Assembly (NCBI GenBank): GCA_902461995.1
Contig: CABQAA010000113.1
Coordinates: 1 to 6,888, forward strand
From: an uncultured Oscillospiraceae bacterium
GTDB lineage: Bacteria > Bacillota > Clostridia > Oscillospirales > Acutalibacteraceae
DNA: 6,888 nucleotides
Reading direction: 5' to 3'
The notes beneath the pieces were generated by a model. That model did no database searches, was not told where the DNA came from, and saw only the letters and a program-made list of their open reading frames with translations. Positions 1 through 6,666 of the stretch are shown piece by piece; position 1 is the first letter of the stretch; each line of letters opens with the position of its first letter. A program made the translations under genes and the position numbers.

Positions 1-262
1 CAAATGGGGCGTGGTGGCCTATTCCATGGGAATGGCAAAGCAGCTTTATAAAATGGGCGTGATGCTTTCGTCCATAGCCCCGGGGCCGATCGCGACCGAC
101 ATGATGGGCTGGAGTGAGGGCCGGCCCATGGAGTTCCCAAACGCATTCGGGACGCTTGGTTCGCCCGAAGAAGTGGCGGATCTCGCGGTGTTTCTGGCCT
201 CGGATAAGAACAGGCGCATTATCGGCAGGCCCGTGTTCGTCAGCGGCGGGCTGGACTGGTAG
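1..262 (+). CDS. Short-chain dehydrogenase/reductase (SDR), C-terminal part, open at the left edge
   Basis: This is the C-terminal end of a classical SDR oxidoreductase, an NAD(P)-dependent enzyme interconverting alcohols and carbonyls. The reading frame starts at base 2. The first visible residue, Lys (bases 2-4), is probably the catalytic lysine of the YxxxK motif: 24 residues separate it from the APGPIATDM loop, the same spacing as in E. coli FabG. The loop that follows the active site (PGxxxTDM), the GSPEEVADLAVFLASD helix and the closing IGRPVFVSGG strand are all typical of the family. The usual Asn of the VN-x-x-APG element is replaced by Ser (LSSIAPG). The Rossmann fold and the catalytic Ser/Tyr lie outside the window. 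It ends 46 bases before GRE1 on the same strand with no visible terminator, so cotranscription is likely. Substrate unknown; a role next to the GRE1 reaction is inference. Confidence 0.9.
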   Translation, partial: KWGVVAYSMGMAKQLYKMGVMLSSIAPGPIATDMMGWSEGRPMEFPNAFGTLGSPEEVADLAVFLASDKNRRIIGRPVFVSGGLDW

Positions 263-287
263 AACCGTTGATGCTGAATTGACAATC

Positions 288-303
288 GAGGAAGAGGGGT
301 GAT
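288..303 (+). promoter_or_regulatory. Ribosome binding site of GRE1, deciding a GTG start
   Basis: A purine-rich stretch ends in AGGGGTGAT (295-303), close to the anti-Shine-Dalgarno complement AGGAGGTGAT. The GGGG lies 9 bases before GTG at 309. The ATG at 302 is out of frame, lies inside the Shine-Dalgarno sequence and opens only a very short frame, so GTG 309 is the better start. Confidence 0.7.
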
Positions 304-308
304 GTACC

Positions 309-2492
309 GTGTTATCTCGGGAACGGCTGGAAAGGATTCAAAAACTCCACGAATTTTATATGTCCGAGCCAGTTTTTGAACATCATGTAGGCTATACAAG
401 GGTGCTGCGCCAAAGGCTCAATTTTATGCGCGGATATATAAACGTCCCATGCAACGCATCGATCCGTCCGGCAACGGACAAGGCGGCGTATCACAAAAAG
501 GTTGCGTATACCGCACGGCTGCGCCGGGCCTACGCGGAGGCGCATATACTCAACAACATGGAGCCCATGATCAACGAAAATGAGCTGATCGTCGGCCGGC
601 CGGATTACACGCCCCTGACGGAAGAAGAACAGAAAGAATACGATGAGCTTGAAAAGGCCATGCGGGGCGTGCAGGATACCACACCGATGACGCTGGGGCA
701 CATGGCGCTGGATTACCCCAAGCTGCTGCATGTAGGGGTAAACGGACTTCTGGCTGAGATCCGTGCACGAATGAACGGCCTGGATCTCAATCTCCCGGAA
801 AATATAGCGAAAATGGAATTTTACGAGGGCTGTGAAATCGAACTGCAGAGCGTCGTCAACCTGCAAAAAAGATATGCGGATAAGGCGTCGCAGCTTCTCA
901 CGACGGCGAGCGGAAAACGGAAAAGAGAACTGGAAAGGATGTACGAGGCGCTTTTGCGCGTCCCGGCCGAGCCGGCGAGAACGTTTTACGAGGCGCTGCA
1001 ATGCATACACTTTTTCAATTTTAACTTGTGGGAGCTTTATTATTTTGGCCGTGTAGACCAGTACCTCTATCCCTACTATAAAAAAGACCTTGCGGAAGGG
1101 CGCCTCACATACGACGAGGCCGTAGAACTTTTCGCGTGCTTTTTGCTGATGCCGGAATCGTATATCGCGCCCAATGCCGCGCTGGACTCGTTTATAGGCG
1201 GACGCGATCCGGCGGGAAATCCCGTTGAAAACGACGTGACATATATCGCGCTCGACGCAGCGGAGATCGCCAGAGCCGGAAACGGGAAAGTGGCTATGGG
1301 CATCTGCAGCGATACAAGCGAGAAGCTTCTGCGCCGCGCGATTCAGGTCAACGCATCGGGAGCGGCGCAGCCCGCGCTTTACAATGCCGATGTGATCACG
1401 CGGGGTATGATCGAAAACGGCATCGCCCCGCGGGACGCCAATAACTTTGCCAATACCGGCTGCACCGAAATGACGCCGATAGGCAAGTCGGGCATGTATC
1501 CCTGCGCCCCGTATCACAACATGGCGAGAATACTCCTGGATGCCATGGCGGAAAACCCGGACGTGAAGGACATCGATAAAATACTGGCAAAATTCAGTGA
1601 ACGGCTCCGGGAAGAGATATTCGACGCGCAGGTCATTCTGAACAGACGGCAGCTGGAACGGTCGCGCAATGGCGGAGAACCGCTTCGCGTTTCCTGCCTT
1701 GTGGATCATTGCCTTGTGCTCGGTAAGGCGATAGACGAGGGAGGGGCGGAATACAACCACATTCAGCCGACTTTCGTCGGCATTGCAAACGTTGTGGATT
1801 CTTTGATGGCCGTGCAGACGCTGGTGTTTGAGGAAAAAAAGCTGACGCTCAGAGCGTTTCTGAAGATACTGGACGAAAACTATGAGGGCAGCGAAGCGTT
1901 GCGCCAGTACATCATCAACCGCATTCCGCATTATGGCCAGAACGACGAAAGAACCGACGCGCTGGCCGTGCGCATCACCGACATGATCGTAAAATGCTGC
2001 AAGGGGATCCATACGTATCGCGGCAGCCGGCTTGTGCCGGGTACGTTTACGTATATAGAGAACGCCACCCATGGCCGGGAAACACCGGCCACCCCGGACG
2101 GCCGGCTGAAGGGAGCTCCTCTTGCCGCCTGTTCCAGCGGCAGTGCCGGAATGGAAACGAAGGGGCCCACGGCCGCGATTCTCAGCGCAACGGCGTGGGA
2201 TCAGGCCCCCTTCATGGGCGGCTGCGTCATCAACATGAAATTCACACCCGGTCAGATGAGCGGCGAAAACGAGGATAACGTACTGACGATAATCAAAGCC
2301 TTTATGGAGCGCGGCGGCATGGAAATTCAGTTCAACTGCGTAAGCCGGGAAACCCTTCTGGACGCGCAAAAGCACCCGGAACAATACCGGGATCTGCTCG
2401 TAAGGGTAAGCGGTTTCAGTGCGTATTTTACCAAACTCTCGAAAGATATCCAGAAAGAGGTAATCGACCGCAATGAACACGCCTTTAACTGA
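309..2492 (+). CDS. Glycyl radical enzyme GRE1 (PFL-like family, Cys-x-Glu type), substrate unknown
   Basis: A complete 727-aa glycyl radical enzyme, cytoplasmic and strictly anaerobic by family. The PFL-type barrel runs from about residue 1 to 600. It includes MTLGHMALDYPKLL near 130-145, RVDQYLYPYYKKD near 248 and the active-site loop NTGCTEMTPIGKSG with the thiyl Cys385 and the presumed general base Glu387. The C-terminal glycyl radical domain holds TPDGRL near 597 and RVSGFSAYF with the radical glycine Gly702. The Cys-x-Glu pair points to the dehydratase/lyase/decarboxylase branches; pyruvate formate-lyase has Cys-Cys. GCTE differs from the GCVE of glycerol dehydratase and choline lyase. 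At 727 aa it is shorter than the usual 780-850 aa of those enzymes and has no N-terminal extension suggesting microcompartment targeting. It probably shares an operon with the SDR before it and the activase after it. Family and motifs are clear; the reaction is not. Default database labels such as 'formate acetyltransferase' would be misleading. Confidence 0.95.
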   Translation: MLSRERLERIQKLHEFYMSEPVFEHHVGYTRVLRQRLNFMRGYINVPCNASIRPATDKAAYHKKVAYTARLRRAYAEAHILNNMEPMINENELIVGRPDYTPLTEEEQKEYDELEKAMRGVQDTTPMTLGHMALDYPKLLHVGVNGLLAEIRARMNGLDLNLPENIAKMEFYEGCEIELQSVVNLQKRYADKASQLLTTASGKRKRELERMYEALLRVPAEPARTFYEALQCIHFFNFNLWELYYFGRVDQYLYPYYKKDLAEGRLTYDEAVELFACFLLMPESYIAPNAALDSFIGGRDPAGNPVENDVTYIALDAAEIARAGNGKVAMGICSDTSEKLLRRAIQVNASGAAQPALYNADVITRGMIENGIAPRDANNFANTGCTEMTPIGKSGMYPCAPYHNMARILLDAMAENPDVKDIDKILAKFSERLREEIFDAQVILNRRQLERSRNGGEPLRVSCLVDHCLVLGKAIDEGGAEYNHIQPTFVGIANVVDSLMAVQTLVFEEKKLTLRAFLKILDENYEGSEALRQYIINRIPHYGQNDERTDALAVRITDMIVKCCKGIHTYRGSRLVPGTFTYIENATHGRETPATPDGRLKGAPLAACSSGSAGMETKGPTAAILSATAWDQAPFMGGCVINMKFTPGQMSGENEDNVLTIIKAFMERGGMEIQFNCVSRETLLDAQKHPEQYRDLLVRVSGFSAYFTKLSKDIQKEVIDRNEHAFN

Positions 2493-3402
2493 CGGCGAAA
2501 AGAATCTTTCGGGAACGGTGTTCAACATGCAGCGCTACTGCACGCATGACGGCCCTGGAATTCGCACGACGGTTTTTCTGAAGGGCTGTCCTCTGCGGTG
2601 CGCGTGGTGCCACAATCCGGAATCCCACTCCCCTCTGCCGGAGATTTCGTATTCGGAAGGGAGCTGCATCCATTGCGGGCACTGCGCCGCCGTGTGCCCT
2701 TCGGGCTGCCACATCCTAAAGGACGGCGCGCATATTTTTGAGCGCACGGGTTGTATCCGATGCGGGGCGTGTGCAAAGGCGTGTCCGGCTGCGCTGAATA
2801 TGGTAGGGGATCGGCAAACCGTCGGTTCCGTGATGGATGAGGTCATGAAAGACCGGCTTTTTTACGGAGAGACGGGCGGGATGACCCTTTCGGGCGGAGA
2901 ACCCTTTTTCCAGAGCGAGTTCGCTTTGGCGCTGCTCAAAGCGGCTAAAAAGGAGGGCATTACAACGGCAGTCGAGACGTGCGGACAGACGGCCTACGGC
3001 ATACTCAGGGATGCTTTGGAGTACGTCGATTGGTTCCTTTACGATTATAAAGAAAGCTCGCCGGAACTGTTCGAAAAAAACATCGGGGCCAAGCCGGACA
3101 CCGTACGGAATAACCTCGCGAGGCTGGACGGGGACGGGGCCAACATCGTGCTCCGCTGTCCGGTGATACCGGGGATCAATGACAGGCCCGACCATTTCCG
3201 TGGAATCGCCGAGACGGCCAATTCTCTGCGGCACATCGTATGTGTCGAGATTGAACCGGGTCACTCCATAGGGGAAGGAAAGTACGGACAAATGGGATAC
3301 GTCCGGAAAGCACTCGAGATCCGCACTCCGGACAACGATACGGTGAGGGAATGGATACGTGACATACAGAGCCGGACAAACGTACCCGTAAAGCGGGCGT
3401 AA
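2473..3402 (+). CDS. Glycyl radical enzyme activating enzyme (radical SAM) for GRE1
   Basis: A complete 309-aa activase that should cleave S-adenosylmethionine reductively and abstract hydrogen from Gly702 of GRE1. The radical SAM cluster motif is C39-x3-C43-x2-C46 in GCPLRCAWCHNP, preceded by HDGPGIRT (25-32); together they fit the known activating-enzyme signature. An inserted ferredoxin-like domain carries two CxxCxxCxxxC motifs, C65/C68/C71/C75 and C94/C97/C100/C104, for two further 4Fe-4S clusters. This three-cluster layout is normal for activases of dehydratase-type GREs, whereas the pyruvate formate-lyase activase lacks the insert. LSGGEP at 139-144 is the SAM-binding GGE motif. The start ATG overlaps the GRE1 end by 20 bases, indicating translational coupling. 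AAAGAGG (2454-2460) is its Shine-Dalgarno, at a rather long spacing of 12 bases. The next in-frame ATG (2527) would cut into the first beta strand and is less likely. Confidence 0.95.
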   Translation: MNTPLTDGEKNLSGTVFNMQRYCTHDGPGIRTTVFLKGCPLRCAWCHNPESHSPLPEISYSEGSCIHCGHCAAVCPSGCHILKDGAHIFERTGCIRCGACAKACPAALNMVGDRQTVGSVMDEVMKDRLFYGETGGMTLSGGEPFFQSEFALALLKAAKKEGITTAVETCGQTAYGILRDALEYVDWFLYDYKESSPELFEKNIGAKPDTVRNNLARLDGDGANIVLRCPVIPGINDRPDHFRGIAETANSLRHIVCVEIEPGHSIGEGKYGQMGYVRKALEIRTPDNDTVREWIRDIQSRTNVPVKRA

Positions 3403-3476
3403 CGTTTGGCTCGTGAGGGGAGCGGGGTTGCACAGGCAGAGAAGCCGGGTGACAATGGCAAAGGACGCATCGGGAT

Positions 3477-3494
3477 CTGGCGGTATGCCGTCAG
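3477..3494. terminator. Short hairpin between convergent genes, overlapping the regulator stop codon
   Basis: CTGGCGG and CCGTCAG (one G-T wobble) pair around a TATG loop, giving a 7-bp stem. It sits in the 88-bp gap (3403-3490) between the convergent activase and regulator genes and covers the regulator's TGA (3491-3493). No T-run follows on either strand, so it is at best a weak or factor-assisted terminator or an mRNA-end stabiliser. Nothing else recognisable lies in this gap. Confidence 0.25.
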
Positions 3495-4285
3495 CGCCGG
3501 GCCGATTCCGTCACGATATTGATTTTGCGGTAGTCGGAGGGCGTCATACCGGCGATCTGCTTGAAGGTTTTGGAAAAACAAGACACATCGGCGAAGCCGC
3601 AGGCGGCGGCGATGTCCGTCATGCGCGCGGCGCTGTTGCTAAGGATGTTCTTGGCTAGATCGATCTGCAGATTCAGGATGTATTTTTTTGGGGTGGTCCC
3701 GTAATAAGCCGAAAAGAGTTTGGTAAAATATCGCGTACTCAGCCCGCACAGCTCGGCCAGCGCGGAAATACGGATTTCGCCGTTTGTGTATTGTTCCTGG
3801 ATATACGCCGCGGCGGGCTCCAGCCGACGGATGTATTTGTGGGGCAGATAGCCGGTGTTTTCCGCAGACTGAATCCGCGCGATAATCTCATAAAGCAGGC
3901 CAGTGATCTCCGGAACATGGCCTGCTTTTTTCTGTCGTCCTTCGGATACCGCCGCATAGAAGCGGTCCCGGATCTGGGAGGCGTTGGGGTATAGGCGGCC
4001 GCACGCCTTCTCCGCAGGCGGGTCGGCCGTGTCAAAATTGATCAGCAGGCAGACCGAGTCGCCCTGCGGCTCGATGGCATACGCCACCCCTTTGGGGAGA
4101 TAAAGGAAGGTGTTGGCCTCGGCGGTAAATTCCCGGTCGGGATACAGATACCGGCAGGACCCCTCCAAATAAAAAACAAAGCCGTGGGAGGCCCGGGGAC
4201 GAAAGGAAACGCCGGGCGGACTGGTGTACACTTTATACGCTGCCTGGATGGACGTGATGACGGCATTTTGGAAAAAAAGTCCCAT
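3491..4285 (-). CDS. AraC-family transcriptional regulator
   Basis: A complete 264-aa regulator. The N-terminal part (about 20-90) looks like the cupin-type sensor domain of AraC proteins: FVFYLEGSCRYLY followed by FLYLPKGVAYAIEP has the usual strand-glycine-strand pattern. The C-terminal DNA-binding domain (about 155-255) has two helix-turn-helix units: RISALAELCGLSTRYFTKLF (172-191) and MTDIAAACGFADVSCFSKTF (222-241), then the conserved GMTPSDYRK end. The start at 4285 was chosen because AAGGAGGG lies 7 bases before it on the minus strand. An in-frame extension up to 4375 is possible but has no ribosome site and would run through the promoter. It is divergent from GRE2 and convergent with the GRE1 operon, so it is probably the pathway-specific regulator, most likely an activator of GRE2. 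The ligand is unknown and is presumably the substrate. Confidence 0.93.
   Translation of the reverse strand: MGLFFQNAVITSIQAAYKVYTSPPGVSFRPRASHGFVFYLEGSCRYLYPDREFTAEANTFLYLPKGVAYAIEPQGDSVCLLINFDTADPPAEKACGRLYPNASQIRDRFYAAVSEGRQKKAGHVPEITGLLYEIIARIQSAENTGYLPHKYIRRLEPAAAYIQEQYTNGEIRISALAELCGLSTRYFTKLFSAYYGTTPKKYILNLQIDLAKNILSNSAARMTDIAAACGFADVSCFSKTFKQIAGMTPSDYRKINIVTESARR
3892..3931 (+). terminator. Intrinsic-terminator-like hairpin inside the regulator gene, antisense to it
   Basis: On the plus strand an 11-bp perfect stem (3892-3902 with 3918-3928, GC-rich core GCAGGCCA/TGGCCTGC) with a 15-base loop is followed by six T (3926-3931). This is the shape of a Rho-independent terminator. It faces transcripts coming rightwards from the GRE1-activase operon, about 490 bases after the activase stop. 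On the minus strand only three T follow, so it should hinder regulator transcription less. It lies within regulator codons for about KKAGHVPEITGLL, so it may be a coding coincidence. Confidence 0.4.
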
Positions 4286-4292
4286 GACCTGA

Positions 4293-4300
4293 CCCTCCTT
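4293..4300 (-). promoter_or_regulatory. Ribosome binding site of the AraC-family regulator
   Basis: On the minus strand this reads AAGGAGGG, a near-perfect Shine-Dalgarno, 7 bases before the ATG at 4285. It decides this start over an upstream in-frame ATG at 4375. Confidence 0.8.
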
Positions 4301-4311
4301 TCCTATGATCG

Positions 4312-4340
4312 ATTGTATCAAAAGAGACGGGGGAAGACAA
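4312..4340 (-). promoter_or_regulatory. Probable sigma-70/sigma-A promoter of the AraC-family regulator
   Basis: Read on the minus strand, TTGTCT (4340-4335) is a 4/6 match to the -35 box and TACAAT (4317-4312) a 5/6 match to the -10 box, with an ideal 17-bp spacer. The predicted transcript would start near 4305, only about 20 bases before the ATG at 4285, leaving just room for the Shine-Dalgarno. The inverted pair AGACG/CGTCT overlaps the -35 region and could allow autoregulation. Confidence 0.5.
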
Positions 4341-4441
4341 CGTCTGGTGCACAAATTCTGTTCCGAAAATGACAAAAGATGCCTTTCTCTTATTTATCTT
4401 TTACCCGATCGGATTTATAGTGAAGACAGCAAAAAGAAGGC

Positions 4442-4450
4442 GGAGGAGGA
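4442..4450 (+). promoter_or_regulatory. Ribosome binding site of GRE2, deciding the start at 4456
   Basis: GGAGGAGGA lies 5 bases before ATG 4456. The frame is open upstream to an ATG at 4369, but that one has no Shine-Dalgarno. The 29 extra residues, hydrophobic and then five consecutive Arg, are not GRE-like and would be the translated promoter region. Confidence 0.8.
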
Positions 4451-4455
4451 ACATC

Positions 4456-6666
4456 ATGAATTATGATTTTTATCGGAACAGAGAGTTCCTTTCCAACGAA
4501 TTTGAAGAGGCTGTTTGGCTGCCGGACAGCGGACTGGAGCCGGAGGCCCTGCTTTCCCGGCTTACGGATTTTCAGCAGCAGCATCCCGATTTGCCTCCGG
4601 CGGTTCTGCGTGCCAGAAGCTTTGCGCTCATGCTCCAAAATATACAAATCGGCATCAATCCGCACGGCCTCTTTTCCTGGAAGCTGAATCACGGCGTTTC
4701 GTATTCCCCGTTTGCCGGCGGCGGTGTGTTCGACAAGTTCTGGGGGAGCCGTTATCACCGGGTCTCTCCCCGGTATATGCCGGAGGTTTGGGAGAGACGT
4801 CTGCAGGCCTCGGGCTGGGGCGTTTCGCAGCCGGACAGCGATTTTTGGCATACGGCGCCGGACTGGAACGAGATTCTGCGGCTGGGCTTTCCGGGCCTTC
4901 TGGCCAGGGCGGAACAGGCCAAGCGCCGCAAACAGGAGGAAGGGCTCCTTACCGTCCAGGCCGAGGCTTTTTACGATGCGGTGATCCTATCCTATCGAGC
5001 CATTCTCGACTGTGTTTCCAGAATGGCCGGGCAGGCGGAAAAGGCGGGATGCCATGCGATGGCCGCCAGCCTGGAAAATCTGACAAAAGCACCGCCCGCC
5101 ACCCTGTATGAGGTGATGCAGCTTTCGCTGCTGTATTTGGAATTTGAGGAGATGGGGATCGAGCGGTGCCGGACCATGGGGCTGATCGACAGGCTGTATC
5201 TGCCCTATTACCGGTCGGATGTGGAGAAAGGGCGGCTCACGCCCGAGGACGCCAGAGAGCTGTTTCGATATTATTTTGAACGGCTCAGCGCTGCCAAACG
5301 CTATGCCGACCAGCCCATCGGCATCGGCGGGGTGTATCCCGACGGCACCGACACCACCACGGAGTTTTCTTATCTGCTGCTGGAGACGTATGAGGAACTT
5401 GGAATCCACAATCCCAAAATTCATGTGCGCTGCCACAAAGGGATGCCCCGCAAGCTGCTGAATCAGCTGCTTTCCATGATACGCAACGGAAACAGCAGCG
5501 TGGTGCTGATCAACGACGAAACGGTATACCGAGGCTATGAAAAGATCGGCATTCCGCGGAGTCTATCGGTCCATTACGTGCCCATCGGCTGTTACGAACC
5601 GGTGATTATGGGGATAGAGGACGCCCGGATCGGCGCGGCATGGCTGAATATCGCCAAGGCAGTGGACCTGGCGATGCACGGCGGCGTGGATCCCCTTAAA
5701 AACGGCGTTTTCGGCATCCAGACCGATCCCGACCCTGCCGATTTTGAGGCATTCTACGCCCTGTTTTTACAGCATCTTCGTTATATCCTGGAGTTTACCA
5801 TGGAGAACATCCTGCTGCAGCTGCCGTATCAGAACATTATCAATCCCTCGCCCATCTATTCGGGTACGATCGCCTCCTGTGTGGAAAGCGGGCGGGATGT
5901 GTTTGACAACGGGATGCTCATCCGAAACGATTCCATCAAATGCTTCGCGATCGGCACCACGGTGGATTCCCTGCTGGCCGTCAAAAAATTCGTTTATGAG
6001 GACAAGGTGGTGACGTTCAAGGAGCTCGCCGCTATCCTGAAGAACAACTGGAACGGAGCCGAGAAGCTTCGCCTGCAAATCCTCGCGGACAAGAACAAAT
6101 GGGGAAACGGCTTGGAAGAGCCGGATCGTCTGGCGCGGGATATCTACCGCTTTATTGCGGGAATTGTGGTCAACCGGCCAAATGGGAGGGGCGGGGTTTT
6201 CCGGCTGGCCACCGATTCGGTGAACCACGACGCCATATATGGGAAAAACACCGGGGCAACCCCCGACGGGCGCCTGGCTGGAGAGCCCCTGACCAAAAAT
6301 ATGCGTCCCACCAATGGGCTGGAGCGGGGCGGTATCACGGGTCTCGTCAAATCGGTGACGGCGATTGACCATACCGATATGGTCGATGCGGCGCCGCTGG
6401 ATTTTATCCTCCACCCTTCGGCAGTGGCTGGCCCCAAGGGCCTGGAGGCTATGGCGGCCATCGTCAAGGTGTATTTTGACCGCGGCGGCTTCGCTATACA
6501 AGGCAACGTGGTCAACAGCGAGACCCTGCGGGACGCCCAGAAAAACCCGGATCGCTATCGGAATCTGCAGGTCCGCGTCTGTGGCTGGAATGAGTATTTT
6601 GTGAATATGAGCCAGCTTGTTCAGGACGATTTCATTAAAAGGGCGGAAGGAACCGAGGCGATATGA
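4456..6666 (+). CDS. Glycyl radical enzyme GRE2 (divergent PFL-like, GCYEP active site), substrate unknown
   Basis: A complete 736-aa glycyl radical enzyme, only distantly similar to GRE1. Shared landmarks: HTAPDWNEILRLGFPGLLAR in the N-terminal half (GRE1 has GHMALDYPKLLHVGVNGLL), LIDRLYLPYYRSD near 243, the active-site loop PIGCYEPVIMG with thiyl Cys379 and presumed base Glu381, TPDGRLAGEPL near 603, and the radical loop RVCGWNEYF with Gly710. Cys-x-Glu plus the following Pro resembles the GCVEP of diol dehydratases and choline lyase, so a radical elimination such as dehydration or C-X cleavage is the most plausible chemistry. Tyr in place of Val between Cys and Glu, Cys directly before the radical glycine, and Trp after it differ from the best-known enzymes. 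No N-terminal microcompartment signal is visible. The stop overlaps the next activase start (ATGA). Transcription is probably controlled by the divergent AraC protein. It could also be a decarboxylase or ring-opening lyase. Confidence 0.94.
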   Translation: MNYDFYRNREFLSNEFEEAVWLPDSGLEPEALLSRLTDFQQQHPDLPPAVLRARSFALMLQNIQIGINPHGLFSWKLNHGVSYSPFAGGGVFDKFWGSRYHRVSPRYMPEVWERRLQASGWGVSQPDSDFWHTAPDWNEILRLGFPGLLARAEQAKRRKQEEGLLTVQAEAFYDAVILSYRAILDCVSRMAGQAEKAGCHAMAASLENLTKAPPATLYEVMQLSLLYLEFEEMGIERCRTMGLIDRLYLPYYRSDVEKGRLTPEDARELFRYYFERLSAAKRYADQPIGIGGVYPDGTDTTTEFSYLLLETYEELGIHNPKIHVRCHKGMPRKLLNQLLSMIRNGNSSVVLINDETVYRGYEKIGIPRSLSVHYVPIGCYEPVIMGIEDARIGAAWLNIAKAVDLAMHGGVDPLKNGVFGIQTDPDPADFEAFYALFLQHLRYILEFTMENILLQLPYQNIINPSPIYSGTIASCVESGRDVFDNGMLIRNDSIKCFAIGTTVDSLLAVKKFVYEDKVVTFKELAAILKNNWNGAEKLRLQILADKNKWGNGLEEPDRLARDIYRFIAGIVVNRPNGRGGVFRLATDSVNHDAIYGKNTGATPDGRLAGEPLTKNMRPTNGLERGGITGLVKSVTAIDHTDMVDAAPLDFILHPSAVAGPKGLEAMAAIVKVYFDRGGFAIQGNVVNSETLRDAQKNPDRYRNLQVRVCGWNEYFVNMSQLVQDDFIKRAEGTEAI

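Larger units (their letters stand above)
4286..4455. promoter_or_regulatory. Divergent regulatory region between the regulator and GRE2
   Basis: This 170-bp gap must hold the promoters of both divergent transcripts. Seen in it: the regulator promoter (4312-4340), an 8-bp palindrome CCGATCGG (4405-4412), a 7-bp direct repeat CAAAAGA at 4319-4325 and 4373-4379 (54 bp apart, about five helical turns), and an inverted pair AGACG (4325-4329)/CGTCT (4341-4345). For GRE2 a weak candidate is TTTATC (4393-4398), 17 bp, TATAGT (4416-4421). A poor -35 would fit a promoter needing an AraC-type activator. The operators are suggestions only. Confidence 0.55.

Noticed and set aside
309..2492. Identification of GRE1 or GRE2 as pyruvate formate-lyase
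   Set aside because: Both lack the adjacent Cys-Cys pair and have Cys-x-Glu, and the activases have the ferredoxin insert that the PFL activase lacks.
312..2528. A very long antisense open frame (738 codons) opposite GRE1
   Set aside because: It mirrors GRE1 codon structure, shows no recognisable domain, and GRE1 has full catalytic motifs on the plus strand.
3413..3658. Plus-strand 81-codon open frame after the first activase
   Set aside because: Most of it is antisense to the conserved second helix-turn-helix of the regulator; the peptide is low in complexity and has no recognisable family.
4286..4375. N-terminal extension of the AraC regulator from the upstream ATG at 4375 on the minus strand
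   Set aside because: It would translate across the predicted -10 and -35 boxes, while a strong ribosome site precedes 4285.
4369..4455. N-terminal extension of GRE2 from ATG 4369
   Set aside because: There is no Shine-Dalgarno at 4369 and an excellent one before 4456. The added residues are not GRE-like and fall in the promoter region.
309..6666. X-succinate synthase (benzylsuccinate type) or HPAD-type multisubunit enzyme
   Set aside because: No small accessory subunit gene is found beside either GRE, and the Glu after the catalytic Cys argues against X-succinate synthases.
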